A DNA stretch of 64,000 nucleotides from Cephalotrichum gorgonifer (taxonomy: Eukaryota > Ascomycota > Sordariomycetes > Microascales > Microascaceae), in contig ONZQ02000009.1 in assembly GCA_900312665.1 (NCBI GenBank), positions 1,288,744 to 1,352,743 of the forward strand. Reading direction: 5' to 3'. Positions 1 through 12,385 of the stretch are shown in pieces. Within the stretch, counting starts at the first letter, position 1, and each line of letters starts with the position of its first letter. The notes beneath the pieces are model-generated. The model made no database searches. It was not told the origin of the DNA and saw nothing but the letters and a program-made list of their open reading frames with translations. The position numbers and the translations under genes were made by a program.

Positions 1-2
1 GG

Positions 3-768
3 AGGAAGAGGAAGCTGCAGGCGAGCGCCTACCAGGCCACGGGCGCGAGGGTCGGCATGTTGAGGGGCCGGTGGCTGGAGGACGAGTGCGACGCCGTCAT
101 CTACGAGTGCCACGAGGGGTGCGCGTGTAGCGCGGCGTGTCCGAACCGGGTCGTGGAGAGGGGGAGGAGGGTGCCGCTGCAGATATTCCGGACGAAGGAC
201 CGGGGATGGGGTGGGTGAGTTTTTTTTTTTTTTTGTTTATGAGATCTCTTGCTCTACGACAGACCCGTGTGAAAGGGGGATACCTGCTAACATGCCGGGT
301 GCAGGTGTTAAGTCCACCGCCGACATCGTCCGCGGCCAGTTCGTCGACCGCTACATCGGCGAGATCATAACGGCCGCGGAGGCCGACCGCCGCCGCAAGG
401 TCTCCGACGTGGCCCAGAAGAAGGACGTCTACCTCTTCGACCTGGACAAGTTCCACGACCCGCGCTCCCTCGACCCGCGCCTCTCGGCCCGCCCGTACGT
501 CGTCGACGGTGAGTTCATGTCCGGCCCCACGCGCTTCATCAACCACTCGTGCGACCCCAACATGCGCATCTACGCCCGCGTCGGCGACCACGCCGACAAG
601 CACCTGCACGACCTGGCGCTGTTCGCCATCAAGGACGTGCCGAGGGGCACGGAGCTGACCTTTGACTACACGAACGGCGTGGAGGACGAGGACGGGGACA
701 AGGGGGACCGGAGGGGGATGACGAGGTGTTACTGTGGGAGTAAGAAGTGTAGGGGGTGGCTGTTTTAG
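3..768 (+). CDS. dim-5: Histone H3 lysine-9 methyltransferase (DIM-5/Clr4 type), 5' partial
   Basis: Trimethylates H3K9 in the nucleus, which is upstream of HP1 recruitment and, in Neurospora, of DNA methylation. The 5' end is cut off by the window edge. Exon 1 (3-210) encodes the end of the pre-SET zinc region (Cys residues in YECHEGCACSAACPNRVV) and the start of SET (VPLQIFRTKDRGWG). A 94 bp intron (donor GTGGGT at 211, acceptor AG at 303-304) restores GWG-VKS. Exon 2 (305-768) has RFINHSCDPN, ELTFDY and the post-SET motif CYCGSKKC followed by RGWLF, the usual DIM-5 ending. About 223 residues remain of an expected 310 to 330. The pre-SET, SET and post-SET cysteines visible are intact, so the enzyme looks functional. 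Confidence 0.93.
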
Positions 769-981
769 GGCGGTGGAAGGTGGAGGGGAATTGGCGATGG
801 GAGTTGGGGGAGTTTTCATGTACGAGTATTTTTTTTTGAGTTTATGAAAGTGAAGATACATAGACATAGCATCATGAGATGGCATTATAAGAAGAAGTTG
901 TGCGTGCTGGCTGCCAACACAACAGCCACCACCTACATGGGTCTCTTTCCTACCAAAAAAATTGGCCTCGAGCAGAAGACC

Positions 982-988
982 AAAAAAA
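982..988 (-). terminator. RNA polymerase III T-tract terminator of tRNA-Ser
   Basis: Seven A residues on the plus strand give a T7 run on the minus strand, 7 nt past the tRNA 3' end. This is the normal Pol III stop signal. Confidence 0.85.
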
Positions 989-995
989 CATGCGT

Positions 996-1076
996 CGACA
1001 CCAGTGAGATTCGAACTCACGCTCCCGAAGGAACGGGCTTAGCAGGCCCGCGCGTTAACCACTCCGCCATAGTGCC
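996..1076 (-). tRNA. tRNA-Ser(GCU)
   Basis: Read on the minus strand, a 7 bp acceptor stem (GGCACTA with TGGTGTC, one G-U at each of two positions) encloses an A-box-like GGCGGAGTGG, an anticodon loop CTGCTAA with anticodon GCT, a long variable arm closed by a TTCG loop, and a T-arm/B box GAGTTCGAATCTC. The long variable arm plus the GCT anticodon identifies serine (AGC/AGU codons). No intron is present. The discriminator base is G. Confidence 0.95.
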
Positions 1077-2007
1077 TCGGTTCTTATTTTTTCGTCTGGT
1101 GAGTGGGCATCGTGAATCAGGGCCGTGGTCGTGGGACTTCATCGGGGATGTGATCTCGTCTGCCTCGTGATATTAGCCCAGTGTGTTGTCAGGCTTAATA
1201 CGTACGCCCTGATTACAGCACTAGGGACCTGGCAGTAGCCGCCAAGGGAAGTGTGCCTGGAATCCGTCGACTAGTTGGATCTATGTCACACAGACGCGAG
1301 CTAATCGCACAAGTGCAGGCTTTGGTGTCTCGAAAATAACTATCCCGACTGCACTCGACTCCACTCTTCTCATCCTGCAACTCCTCGTAATAATAGGTGT
1401 GAGACCGTTGTACGGCATACAGTGTTTACAGTGCAAATAACCACTGTCCACCCAACCCATTCCAAGATTGCATCTCCTGGTGTCCACCCATCATGACTAA
1501 GGGGCTCGAAACCGAACGAGTGGGACGTCAAGCACTAGCAAGGTCCCGTCTGATTGACCAAGTACTTCCGCCGCCAGAAACAGTTTAGCAGGGTCGTCGC
1601 ATTCCGGCGGAGCTTCGAAGCTGGCACGGAAACCAGAGACACTAGCCTCCTCCCGTCTGCCTACGTACCTCAACCTGGTCTAAAATCCCAGAGTACGCGC
1701 CATTTCCCGCCCGCCGCTGGACATCATCTGTCCGACGCAACGAGTGCGCCCGTAACGCATCTCAGCCCTCCCCTTCCTCCCCCACGCGACCGACGAAGGC
1801 GCCTTAGTTGGTCTGTCGATCTGTCCTTCCATATCTTCGTATCTTGCGTACCACTCCTTGGCACACTCCTGGCTGCCCGGCCCCCTTACCTCGACGGAAA
1901 TTCACAGCCGTATTATCGAAACATCGTCTTGCAACCGAAAGCGAAAGTTACAACCCTCACCCTCGACCATCTCCCCCTAGAGGCTCTTCTGTACGGTTGC
2001 CGACACC
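1077..2007. other. Intergenic; 5' region of the ChAPs gene
   Basis: No ORF here has recognisable homology. The last ~350 bases are C/T-rich, as expected of a promoter and 5' leader. The TTTTTTC run just upstream of the tRNA is in the range of its own flank. Nothing else was identified. Confidence 0.5.
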
Positions 2008-4559
2008 ATGGTTGCGCCTGCTATCCCGGAGTGCGTTTCCCCCTCTTTCCCCAACGGCCGCCCACATCGTTATCTTCCCCATTCGCTTTTGCTCGTGCCT
2101 AACCTGGAAGCTATCTAGGCTCTCCGAGGAGGTGCTCCACGAGTCAATTGACGCCCGGACCGAGTCCCTCATCTCGCTGAGAGAGCTGGGGCCGCCGGAT
2201 CTTATCCATCTTCTTAAGCAGGCTACCAGGAATCCGAACAAACAGGTGCGCCCCCCCCGGAGGACCGAGAACATCAGGCTACTAGTATCAGGAGGGGACG
2301 TGTGCTAACGAAAGGGGGGTCAGATCGGAGTCTATCACCATGTGACCGGCGTCGACGCCTCGTCGTCGGCTAGCCTCGCTGCCTACATCAACACCCTCAC
2401 CCACTCCGAGCCGCACGGCCAGCAGACCCAGACGAAGGTGGTGGAGGGGCTATATTGGTTCGTCCCCCCGTACCGGTGGAGGGCTGGTCCCGAGTTCGAT
2501 AAACGCTCGTCCAAGATAGAGAGGCTAACCTAGTCCTTGATATTTGCAGCTGCTACAACGCCTTCTCCCGCCTCGACATGCGCGTCCACGTCACGATCCC
2601 CGGATCCGTCGAGGCCTACTGCGTCGACGAGCGCGGGGAGCAGAGGAAGGCCACCGACGAGCTGTGGCTGGAGACTTATCTCTGCAGCGTCCTGCGCGCC
2701 TACTCGTACGCCGACGACGGCAGCGGCGAGACGATACGCAAGATCATGGGCGTGCGGAGGTTCAACCCCGTCACCAACACCGAGTCCGAACACCGCTTCC
2801 TCAGTTCTGCCGAGCAGCTCTTCTTCAGGGGTATGTTGCCCAAGCGGGAGTGAGTGGAAGATATTACGTGGGACCCTGACTGACCGACCCTCCCCTCCCC
2901 CGTTGCAGGCTGGCAATTAGGCTCCGACTCTATCGTGCAGGTCCCCAACAACGTGTCCAACCACCTGACGACGGGCCTACTGAAGTACTTCGAGACCACG
3001 GGGCGATACGCGTCCGGGATCAACCTGTTCGAGAAGCTCAGGACCCAGAACGTCGAGGTATCCTCCCTCCTCGCCAAGGTGCTCTTCATGGGCAACGAGG
3101 AGGTGCGCGGCATCCGCGTGCTCCACGAGGCACTGAAGGAGACGCCGATGGACTACGCCATGCTCGACGCCCAGGCCGAGTTCCTCCTGAAGAAGGCCAA
3201 GTCGGCCGCCACCCCCGAGCAGCGCGAGGAGAGGCTACAGCTCGCGCGCGAGTGCGCGGACCGGAGCACCATCGCGGCGCCGAGCGAGTTCCGGACCTGG
3301 GCGCGTCTCGCGCAGGTGTACGTGGCGATGGAGGACTGGGAGCACGCGCTGGCCGTGCTCAACTCGTGCCCGATGTTCACGTACCAGGACAAGGACGCGC
3401 CCGTCATGCCCGAGCCCAAGGACGTCTACCTCCCCACGCTGCCGGCCACGAGACTCGACGAGATCGACAGCGAGCCCGAGTCGCGGTACTCGGAGCAGGT
3501 CGACCCGAGCCTGCTGGGCCTGCGGGCGGCGACGTACAAGGGGACCTTCCGGGAGGCGTACAACATCCTCACCGAGATGACGGCGAAGCTGGGGTGGGAC
3601 CAGCTGCTGAAGATCCGGAGCAGCGTCTTCGTCATGGAGGACGAGTACAGGAACGAGAAGGAGACCGTGCCGGGGAGGAGGAACGCCAGCACGGACGGGC
3701 TGAGGGGGACGCCGCGGAGCTCAACGGACGGGTCTGCGGCGGGGGCTGATGGGGAGAAGCCCGAGGGGAAGGAGAATGGCGAGGAGGATACGTCTGATGA
3801 CGAGAAGTCTGATAGCACAGAGAAGGCTGCTGAGAAGAAGAAGCCGATCACGAATGGGAACAAGGCATCGCCGGAGAAGCCGTCTAACGTGATCGATCCC
3901 GACGAGGCCAAGGCCGACGCCGAAAAGGTAACCCCCCCTTTTTTTCCCCTTGTCTCTCAATCCTCGTCTCCCACCCCCGCTTCTATACTAACTAACTCCC
4001 CTTCCTACCCCAGTCCGAGGCCGAGAACCCCCTCTCGAAGCTAAACAACAAGCGCCTCTGCGAGCGCTGGCTCGACTCCCTCTTCATGGTGCTCTATGAG
4101 GACCTCCGTGTCTACACCATCTGGCGCACGCAGATGGCGCAGTACCGCGCGCAGTCGATGCAGTACAAGAAGTCGGCCGAGGAGTGGGAGATACTGGGCT
4201 CTCTCTCGGCGCGGCTCCAGCACGCGCCCGAGGCGGCCGAGGCGTACCGGGCGTGCCTGGGCCAGCGGTTCTCGCCCAAGGCGCTCGCGGGGATCCTGGC
4301 GGGCTACGAGCGGGAGGGGATGGGCGCCACGCGCGAGATGCTCGGCAGCCTGATCCGGCTGGTGACGTGGCAGTACAGGTGGTACTCTGAGTTCTCGCCC
4401 GAGCTGCTAAGGGCCATCAGGGTGCTGATCGAGGAGGAGGGCGCGCTGAAGGTGCGGAGCGTGATTCAGGCCACGAGCATGCCGCAGGGGTGCTTGGATC
4501 TGACGCACCACTATGCGGCGCTGTGCGCTACTTTTAGGAGCAGCGGGACGGACGGTTAG
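2008..4559 (+). CDS. ChAPs family protein (Bud7/Bch1/Chs6-like exomer cargo adaptor)
   Basis: Member of the Chs5-Arf1-binding protein family, which with Chs5 forms exomer at the trans-Golgi and sorts cargo such as chitin synthase to the plasma membrane. Six exons give about 709 residues (Bud7 is ~746): 2008-2030, 2119-2245, 2324-2457, 2550-2830, 2909-3927 and 4014-4559. All phases join. Family signatures seen are LSEEVLHESIDARTESLISL at the N-terminus, then LGPPDLIHLLKQA, SRLDMRVHVTIPGSVEAYC, the TPR-like central helices (NHLTTGLLKYFETTGRY) and the C-terminal RLCERWLDSLFMVLYEDLR block. The donor after exon 3 (TG/GTTCGT) is the least certain boundary. An acidic, low-complexity Ser/Glu/Lys stretch (about 3660-3930) precedes the last intron and is probably a disordered linker. 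The gene converges on the sphingoid-base kinase. Confidence 0.9.
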
Positions 4560-5148
4560 GGTGGGGAATGAGTACTCGCTCAAGGGGAGGGTGCGGGGGT
4601 GAGAGTAGGGAAGGGGATGGAGGGGTGAAGGGAGAAGTGGGGGGAGGAGAGATGGGAGCGTTTTTGGGACTCTGGGAGAGGGGTTGAAATAAAACGGGTT
4701 TCTTGTTCCTAGCCCTTCTTATATATCAATCTTGAACGCGGGAGTAAGTTGGGGGGGTTGCGTACCTGCGTTACTTAATATGAATAGAGGGCTGATTTTT
4801 TCTTGTGGTTTGCTTTCACTCACCCGCTCCCCGTCCCCCACCTTGCGGCGTTGGCTCTAACTGGGCGAGATAGAGAAAGAGACCGAGGGAGAGAAGAGGC
4901 GGGGCGAGAAGGCGGTAGTAGGAGAGAAATGGAGACAGTTAAGCTATGTAGAGTCTTCGCCGATGGCTGGGTATTCTTTTTCTACGTATGGATAACAGTG
5001 CTCTATAATACATGTACGCCTACAACCAAGACCAAGACCAACTCTCAAGATCAAGTCTCGCAGGGCTAAAACTCAGCTCGCCAAGTCCCAACGTTCCTCC
5101 GGTAATCCGTCTCTCTCTACCTTAACACTAGCATCCTCTCATCCACAC
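4560..5148. other. Convergent 3' flanks of ChAPs and sphingoid-base kinase genes
   Basis: G-rich 3' flank (4560-4680), then AT-richer sequence with AATAAA-like aaataaaa at about 4688 that could serve polyadenylation of the left gene. No gene is seen. Confidence 0.45.
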
Positions 5149-7199
5149 CTACGCTCTCCCTTCCCACCCCCTCGGACCCGGCGCCTCAAACAAGCTCCTC
5201 TTGGAGATGACCCTCCCCAGACCCCTGTGCACCTCGGCCTGCAGCGGCTCGAAGGGCACCCTCTCGCCGTCGATGCTGATGTACCCGCTGTCCTGGTCGC
5301 GGGGCGTGATCCTGAAGGCGGAGACCTTGCGGTAGGAGACGAGGGGGTTGTCGAAGAAGCCGCCCGACTCGACGGAGAGGAGGAGGGAGACGGCGGACAT
5401 GGGGGAGATGTCGCCGTCTATGGTCACGAGGTCGATGAGGCCGTCGGAGGGGAGGGTGGCGGGGAAGAAGTTTGCGTCGGGGGCCATGTAGGCCATCTTT
5501 TTAAGGGTGTGTTAGCTCATGGTGCTCATGGTTGGTAGATTTTTTGGAAGAAGGGAGGGTTGAAGGGGGGAGGGAAGGGGGAGGGAAGAAGGCGGAAAGA
5601 AGGAGAGAAACACGGAAAGGGAGAAAACGGGGGACGAGACGCTTACATTTCCCGCGTAAAAGTTGCCCAGCTTGTCGTCTGAAACCACCTCCCATCCCTC
5701 GGGAATCTTGTCCTCGACGGTCCCGTACTTCAACGGCGGCAGGCCGTCCTCGTTCGCGACGCTCGAACCGGACGAGCCCGCCCCCTCGACCTCCACGTCC
5801 ACCAGCGCGCCGACCTTCGCGTCGCCGCCGCCGCCGACCTTCCCCTCCACCTCCGCCGACACGGCATCCAGGTCCCCGCCGGCAAGGGCGGCCCCCCTCG
5901 CGCGGCGGTAGTGTTCCCTCACGCCCTCCTTGTCCGCAACCTCGACCTTGATCGCCAGGTCGGCCGGGTACACCTTCCTCTTGAATATCCTCGTCAGGAA
6001 CCCGACGGTGAACCTCGACTCGCCCATCCAGCGGAGGTGCTCGGTCGCGAGGTCGCTCTCGGCCACGATGCCCAGGCACTGCGACAGGAAGCTGAGGTAC
6101 CTCTTCCCCCCGGGCTGCGTGACGCTCACGAGGTCGACGGGCACCTCGACGCCCTTGACGATGGCCAGCGCGGCGAGCGACGCGCGGTGCGAGCCGTACA
6201 GGTTGCACGACATCCCGTTGCCGGAGCCGCAGGGGATGTGCGAGACGGCGACGGAGGCCAGGGCGCGGCGCGCGTCAGCGCGGGAGCCGAGGCCGTTGAA
6301 GACCTCGTGGGGGAGCCCGTCGCCCGAGCAGGCGACGATGGTGTCGTAGGCGTCGATGTCGACGGCGCGCGCGATCTCGGTCGCCTGGCCGGAGTGGGTG
6401 GTGCGCGTGATGGTGAGGGGCATGCGCGCGGCCTCGAAGATGGGGCGCGCCTCGTGATCCCAGAGGCGGTCGGCCTGGCCGGGCCCCGCGTGGGGGTTGA
6501 CGAGGACGAGGGCGCGCTTGAGGGGCTTGGCGGGCCCGTAGGCGAGGGAGAGGAGGTTCGTCGTGAAGGGGCCCGCGGCGGGGGCGTGGTCTGGGTGGAG
6601 GGTGAAGGAGAGGGTCGCGGGGCGGAGCTTGGTGGCCGAGAGGGGCTTCGCGTAGGTGATGTTTAGGGTGGAGGGGGTGAGTTCGGCCCAGAGGATGTTG
6701 TAGAGGGGGATGGATTCAGATTGGGGGTTTTCTAGGGAGTGGGAGGTCGTGGTTGTTAGTTGTCTGTTGCTTCCAGGGGAAGGGAGAGGCGTGGTGGTCC
6801 ATACTTGTCGGGAAGACGCTTGTCGCGCAGACGCCACCACAAGTTCGACTCGGTTTGGAGAGCGGTCCTGGAGGGTCTTAGTGTTAGAACCGACATCTTG
6901 AGCGTGCGCCAGTGCCCTGAACAGGGTAGGCCCGGGGAAAGCTCACTCGTCACGACCAGATCTTCCCTCGCCAGGGAGAGTGTCGTGTTGCCGTCAACGA
7001 CCAGGAAGTCGTCGCCGCTGCCGGACGGGCCGCTAACGACGTCGGTGAGCGACACGGCGCCGTCGGCGTCCGGGGTCGGTATCCCGGCCGCTCCCTCCTT
7101 GCTCGTCGCCATCGGGGCAGTGGTCGTCTTCGGGTTTCGCAGGAGGCTGTATCGGTACCTTGACATCAAGGCCGGCGCGAATTGCGCGTTTGCATGCAA
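5149..7199 (-). CDS. Sphingoid long-chain base kinase (Lcb4/5-like, DAGK catalytic domain)
   Basis: Phosphorylates sphingoid bases (dihydrosphingosine, phytosphingosine) using ATP, a step of sphingolipid turnover at ER/Golgi/plasma membranes. Four exons: 7199-6947, 6867-6805, 6731-5647 and 5496-5149, giving about 582 residues. Catalytic blocks are VNPHAGPG (about residue 184), ACSGDGLPHEVFNGL (from about 240) and PCGSGNGMS (about 273). The last exon has IDGERVPFEPLQAEVHRGL, the typical C-terminal GE motif. Splicing the 63 nt exon 2 creates a Cys-containing segment (RTCGGVCATSVFP) ahead of SIPLYNILWAEL, which matches the family N-terminal half. A Gly/Ala-rich insert sits at about 5790-5880. 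The start could instead be the Met at 7166. All catalytic motifs are intact. Confidence 0.9.
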
Positions 7200-7416
7200 T
7201 GCGAGGTGTGCCTGCAGGTTTCTATTTCCCGGGTGGGAAGGGGAAGAAAAGGGGGGGGGAGGTTTATGGTAAGCGAGGGACGGCTCGTGGTCTGAGTACT
7301 TGGAGAAGGCCGAGACGGTCCGAGGGAGAGAACTGGAGGGAGAGGGTATTAATAAGAGGTGTGGGAATTAGACTGAAGAAAGAACGAAGCTAGTGAGTGG
7401 GTTGGGGTGTTTTATT

Positions 7417-7567
7417 CTAGAGAGAGAGAGAGAGAGACGGGTCCCGGTCTTCGATAGTAAACGAGCGTGGAATTCGATGCGANNNNNNNNNNNNNNNNNN
7501 NNCTAGAGAGAGAGAGAGAGAGAGGGTCCCGGTCTTCGATAGTAAACGAGCGTGGAATTCGATGCGA
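7417..7567. repeat. Duplicated ~65 bp sequence with (AG)n tract flanking the assembly gap
   Basis: 7417-7482 and 7503-7567 carry the same sequence: CTAG, an (AG) run of about 8 to 10 units, then GGTCCCGGTCTTCGATAG through to AATTCGATGCGA. The only visible difference is at the end of the AG tract (AC before GGG in copy 1). The copies abut the N run on each side. Confidence 0.95.
7483..7502. other. Assembly gap (20 N)
   Basis: Twenty undetermined bases lie exactly between two copies of the same sequence. See the finding on a probable false duplication. Confidence 0.99.
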
Positions 7568-9311
7568 TGGGGGAGTTTGTGGTTTATGGTAGAGGCACAA
7601 GGACGTGAAGTAGTAACTCGTATTATGGTGTTGGTGGTGGGAGGTGCCTGATGGCGATTGGTGTTTCGGGAATACGTCGCGTTGCACTCTGGTAACCTTA
7701 CGGCGAAAGTATATATGGTGTGCAGGGGCCAGCTTCCAGAAGTGGAATGCGCCGAGGCAAAACGAGCCATTGAACTGTAACTTGGACTTGTGACCGCGAC
7801 CATGCTCTCGGTTCATGTTTCTAATCGAGCCTGCATCATTTGAAGGACGTCCCCAGTTCCCACGCCATCAAATCCGGATTATCCGAGAGATTCAATTCCC
7901 AAGGGACAAGACTCAGACGCTCAGATGCACGCACTATAATAGATATTGTACTTCATGTTGCATACCGTTTGCAGTGGAGACCAAAGCCTCGATAACGAGG
8001 TGGAAAACCACTAATGGAATTTGCCCCGTAACGGAAGAACCCTGCTCTTCTCATTCGCTGCACCCCTTGAACCCCTGCACAAGAATGAGTTTCCGTACTC
8101 GTACAAGTATCTCCTGTGAGCCCGGGCCTGGAGCACAACGCCGACCCACCGGAGACAGACCCCTCCGAGCGACAACACCCCAGGCTGTCCGGCAGCCGAG
8201 AACGGAGGTGTCGCGCATGCAAGGTCCCAATTGAGTAGAGCTGGCGACGGTGCGGGTGGTCTTTGGTGGTTAGGTGTCAGCACACCGCGTCAGCAATCTA
8301 CGAGATAATATCAGAGCCCAAGCTCACTCACGACCAGTTGTTAGACGAGTTTTGCCGGATGGGCGGTCATTGCCAGATGCCTGCTCCATTGTAGCCACGA
8401 ACGAACCCATTGACATCTCGTTCTGCCCTCTCGGAGACAGCCAGGGACACACGGGGATGGATGGCAAGGGGATAGATGGATGCATGTGGGACATGGATTG
8501 GCTTTGATAAAGCGGTGTGGGGACAAGATAAGATAAGCTTATGCTCCACTCGTTGCCGGCTGCACACGGGTGACAATTGAGAATCCTGGCGAGGAGGGGT
8601 TCAATTGGTGCCAGTCCGGACTTTGTCATCAGAAGAACACAGGTAACTAGGAAACATACTCGGCATCCATGACAGCACAAGAAATATGAAGCAATGGTCT
8701 CTTACACTATATGTACGAATAGGGTGGATAGATAATAGATCCCAAGTTTCTCGAGATTTATGCTCCCCAAATATTATTAATCTGGCACTTGTGAAAAAAA
8801 GCCACCAAGGTCCTCCCGCCAACCATTTCTTGGCACCACGGTGGCGGTCGACCACGGGCCACCACCATGGGCCACGAGCTTGGGTTGAGCGGCGACTGCG
8901 AGCCCCTCAATTGCCGTGCCACCAAAATTTTCCCACCCCCGCTCCGCCCGCATCCTACCCACTCACCACTCTCAGTCGAAACATCTTCCGCCCCGCTATG
9001 GTCCGCAATGGAGGGGCAACTGCCAAATGTGGGCGCTGGCAGCTCCAATCCAGGCTCTTCTTCACCCCGCTCCCACACACATTATAGCCAACCCCCCACC
9101 AGAGCCACCACAAAGTACCCCCCTTTCCTGGAAGGGCCGCCCCATTGACAAATTTCTCTCCCACCTCCTCGTCTCGTTTCCCCTCAAAAGTCGTGAAGAT
9201 CCCCCGTCCTTGAACTTCCCCCCATCCTCTCTCAATCCATACCTTTTTTCTTCCTCCCAAAACAACATCCATCCACCATCTAATACCCCCTCTTCTACCC
9301 TTTACCTCTCC

Positions 9312-9331
9312 CACACACACACACACACACA
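9312..9331. repeat. (CA)n microsatellite in the leader of the SAH hydrolase gene
   Basis: An uninterrupted CA dinucleotide run of about 10 units immediately precedes the AATC-ATG start context. Confidence 0.9.
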
Positions 9332-9334
9332 ATC

Positions 9335-10818
9335 ATGTCTGCCCCCGCCCACAAGTTCAAGGTCGCTGACCTCTCCCTCGCGGCCTTCGGCCGCAAGGAG
9401 ATCGAGCTCGCCGAGAACGAGATGCCCGGTCTCATGGCCACCCGCGCCAAGTACGCCGCCGACCAGCCCCTCGCCGGTGCCCGCATCGCCGGCTGCCTCC
9501 ACATGACCATCCAGACCGCCGTCCTCATCGAGACCCTCACCTCTCTCGGCGCCGAGGTCACCTGGACGTCGTGCAACATCTTCTCCACCCAGGACCACGC
9601 CGCCGCCGCCATCGCCGCCTCGGGCGTCCCCGTCTTCGCCTGGAAGGGCGAGACCGAGGAGGAGTACAACTGGTGCCTCGAGCAGCAGCTGAGCGCCTTC
9701 AAGGACGGCGCCAAGCTCAACCTCATCCTCGACGACGGCGGTGACCTCACCGCCCTCGTCCACAAGAAGTTCCCCGAGATGCTCGAGGGCTGCTACGGTG
9801 TCTCCGAGGAGACCACCACCGGTGTCCACCACCTCTACAAGATGCTCAAGGAGGGCACCCTCAAGGTCCCCTCCATCAACGTCAACGACTCCGTCACCAA
9901 GTCCAAGTTCGACAACCTGTACGGCTGCCGCGAGTCCCTCGTCGACGGTATCAAGCGCGCTACCGACGTCATGATTGCCGGCAAGACCGCCGTCGTCGCC
10001 GGCTTCGGTGATGTCGGTAAGGGTTGCGCCCAGGCCCTCCACGGCATGGGTGCCCGCGTCCTCGTCACCGAGATCGACCCCATCAACGCCCTCCAGGCCG
10101 CCATGGCCGGTTACCAGGTGACCACCATGGAGAAGGCTGCCCCTCTCGGCCAGATCTTCGTCACCACCACCGGCTGCCGTGACATTCTCGTCGGCGAGCA
10201 CTTCGAGGCCATGCCCAACGATGCCATCGTCTGCAGTAAGTTTGGCCCAGTCTTCCTCTACGTCTCTCTCTATACCCTGCCCACGTATACCCAACCGAGG
10301 GGAAAGACGTGACAGGAGAGAAGGGGACGAGATTATAAAGAACCAAGCTAACTCTCTCTCCTCTCCCAGACATCGGCCACTTCGACATCGAGATCGACGT
10401 CGCCTACCTCAAGGCCAACGCCAAGAGCGTCCAGAACATCAAGCCCCAGGTCGACCGCTACCTCCTCAACAGCGGCCGCCACATCATCCTCCTCGCCGAG
10501 GGCCGCCTCGTCAACCTCGGCTGTGCCACCGGCCACTCCTCCTTCGTCATGTCCTGCTCCTTCACCAACCAGGTCCTCGCCCAGATCCTGCTCTTCAAGA
10601 GCAACGACCCCGCGTGGGGCGCCAAGTACGCCGAGTTCGGCAAGACCCAGAAGCTCGAGACCGGCGTCTACGTCCTCCCCAAGATCCTCGACGAGGAGGT
10701 CGCCAAGCTCCACTGCGCCCACGTCAACGTCGAGCTCACCCAGCTCACCCCCGTCCAGGCCGAGTACCTCGGTCTCACCGTCGAGGGTCCCTACAAGCCC
10801 GAGATCTACCGCTACTAA
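9335..10818 (+). CDS. S-adenosylhomocysteine hydrolase (adenosylhomocysteinase)
   Basis: Cytosolic NAD-dependent enzyme that splits S-adenosylhomocysteine into adenosine and homocysteine, relieving product inhibition of methyltransferases. Two exons (9335-10235 and 10370-10818; 134 bp intron with CTAAC branch, phase 1) give 449 residues, the usual fungal length. Seen: signature 1 SCNIFSTQDHAAAAIA (residues 79-94), the NAD-binding signature VAGFGDVGKGCAQAL (glycine loop about 223-230), HIILLAEGRLVNLGCATGH, and the C-terminal KPEIYRY whose Lys and Tyr contact NAD of the neighbouring subunit. Codon use is extremely C-ending (GCC, AAG, CTC), which fits a highly expressed gene. The start is the first ATG after a pyrimidine-rich leader. 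Confidence 0.98.
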
Positions 10819-12385
10819 GTTATTGTGGCGGTGGGCTGCTCGGCGGCTTGACTTCTCGTTTTTGTTTTTCTTGTATTAGAACCCGAGTTTTCAACTCTCG
10901 GGCATAGAATACCCCGTTGTTCCTCTTCATTTTCTACTACTACTATTACTCTCTCCCCCTCATTTTTTTCTCTCCCTAGGCATCTGCAAAGAATCGCCTT
11001 TGTAACGCAAACAACACACAACACTTGCAATTTTTTTTTATCTTTGGTAGCAGTCTTCGTTCAACAGCATGGCTCGCATTTTCGGAAAAAGGGAAATGAT
11101 ATCTTTTTATCGGAAATGGAATAACGGGAGGGGAAATGGAAGGGTTTGATAAATGGTCCTTGTTCAACCGGACTTTTTGAAAGGTGTTTCTTGGGATGTT
11201 TATAACGTGGGTATAATCGGAGCATTTACCTCGAAACTGGCGAAAAAAAGACCAGATCGAGAGGGATGGGATGTGCGTTTTCAACAAAATGGAGTTGGCG
11301 AGGAGATATTCGGATGAGGGATCAAGTCAGAAATATGAAATTTTATTGATTCCCCACCATATTTGTGCCTCCGTGTCTGTGACCTGCTTTGTGGATGGAG
11401 ACATCCATGAATCGTTGTTAGCTTCTTCTTCGGCTTCTTTCTTCTTTCTTTTTTTTGTTAGTTTTCCCATCTATTTACTCGTACTGGGATGAGAAATGGG
11501 CTAGGTGAGCTAAGGTTTCCTCTCCAGGAGAAACTCGGAAGGGAAAAAAAGGGGTTTACCACAGGCCTTTCTTTGCAGGAAGGTGGGAAGAACGAGGATG
11601 GGATATCCTGGGGAGGCGGGAAAGAGCGAGAGCATAAACTCCCAATCGACGGTTTATGTTGTTTTCTTCTGTTTTTTTTATCTTCCCCTTCTCTTGATTC
11701 TCTCCCATTCTCTCTCCCATTCTTTCTTTCTCTCTCTTTCTCTTTCTTACCTTTTTCTTCTTGTTTTTTGCGGGAAAAGAAACATAAACAGATCTCTTGG
11801 GTGGAAAGTTTCTCTTGCTCCTTCTCACTGTTCCGGCTGCGGGGCGATGAGGCGGGGTAACTTTTCGCGCACATAACTCGTAAATGTCGCCGAAACGACA
11901 CAAGAGACAACGTCAACATATCCGGGTCCACGGTGCCTTGCCCAGAACTGCGTGTATTCGTGCCTCGCCCGTTTCCTACTCCTCGTAGAGAAGGTAAGGG
12001 GAAACAATGGCCTACTATGGAGGACGATAAACAACGTAGACGGTACGTGGAGAATATAGATGTATGGCAACACTTTTCAATATCATCTTTCTTCTTTTTT
12101 TCCCCTTCTCGGGGGTCAAGACAGCATTATAAACCCCCAGCCGTCTCTCTCCCTCTTCTTCCATCATCATCAAAGATTCAATTGTTTGATTACACGTGTG
12201 GCCTAGTTCCTCCCTAACGCCATCGAAATGCAAAAAACCCCTTCGTTTCCGTCCTCTCTACCCCCCTTCCTTCCCTTCCAGAGCCTAACCTGCTAAATTC
12301 TATGTATCTAGCTCACCATTCCATCCCCATCCTTACTTCCTCTCACCCCCCCTAAACACACTCACACTCACACTCTAACTACCTC
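10819..12385. other. Convergent intergenic region, SAH hydrolase / eIF3h
   Basis: About 1.6 kb with long T/C-rich tracts (for example 11430-11470 and 11670-11770) and a CACACT/CACTCA microsatellite-like run at about 12357-12378. No coding region or RNA gene is supported. Confidence 0.5.

Larger units (their letters stand above)
7200..9334. other. Divergent intergenic region between sphingoid-base kinase and SAH hydrolase
   Basis: About 2.1 kb without a supported gene. It includes the gap and duplicated AG repeat. The region 8920-9334 is strongly pyrimidine-rich and ends in a (CA) run of about 10 units at 9312-9331, four bases before the SAH hydrolase ATG. This is typical of the promoter and 5' leader of a highly expressed gene. 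Confidence 0.55.

Noticed and set aside
9302..10294. 330-codon open frame on the minus strand opposite SAH hydrolase
   Set aside because: Mirror of a strongly C-ending codon bias gene. Its product is low-complexity Gly/Val/Asp/Leu, and the plus strand has all SAH hydrolase motifs.
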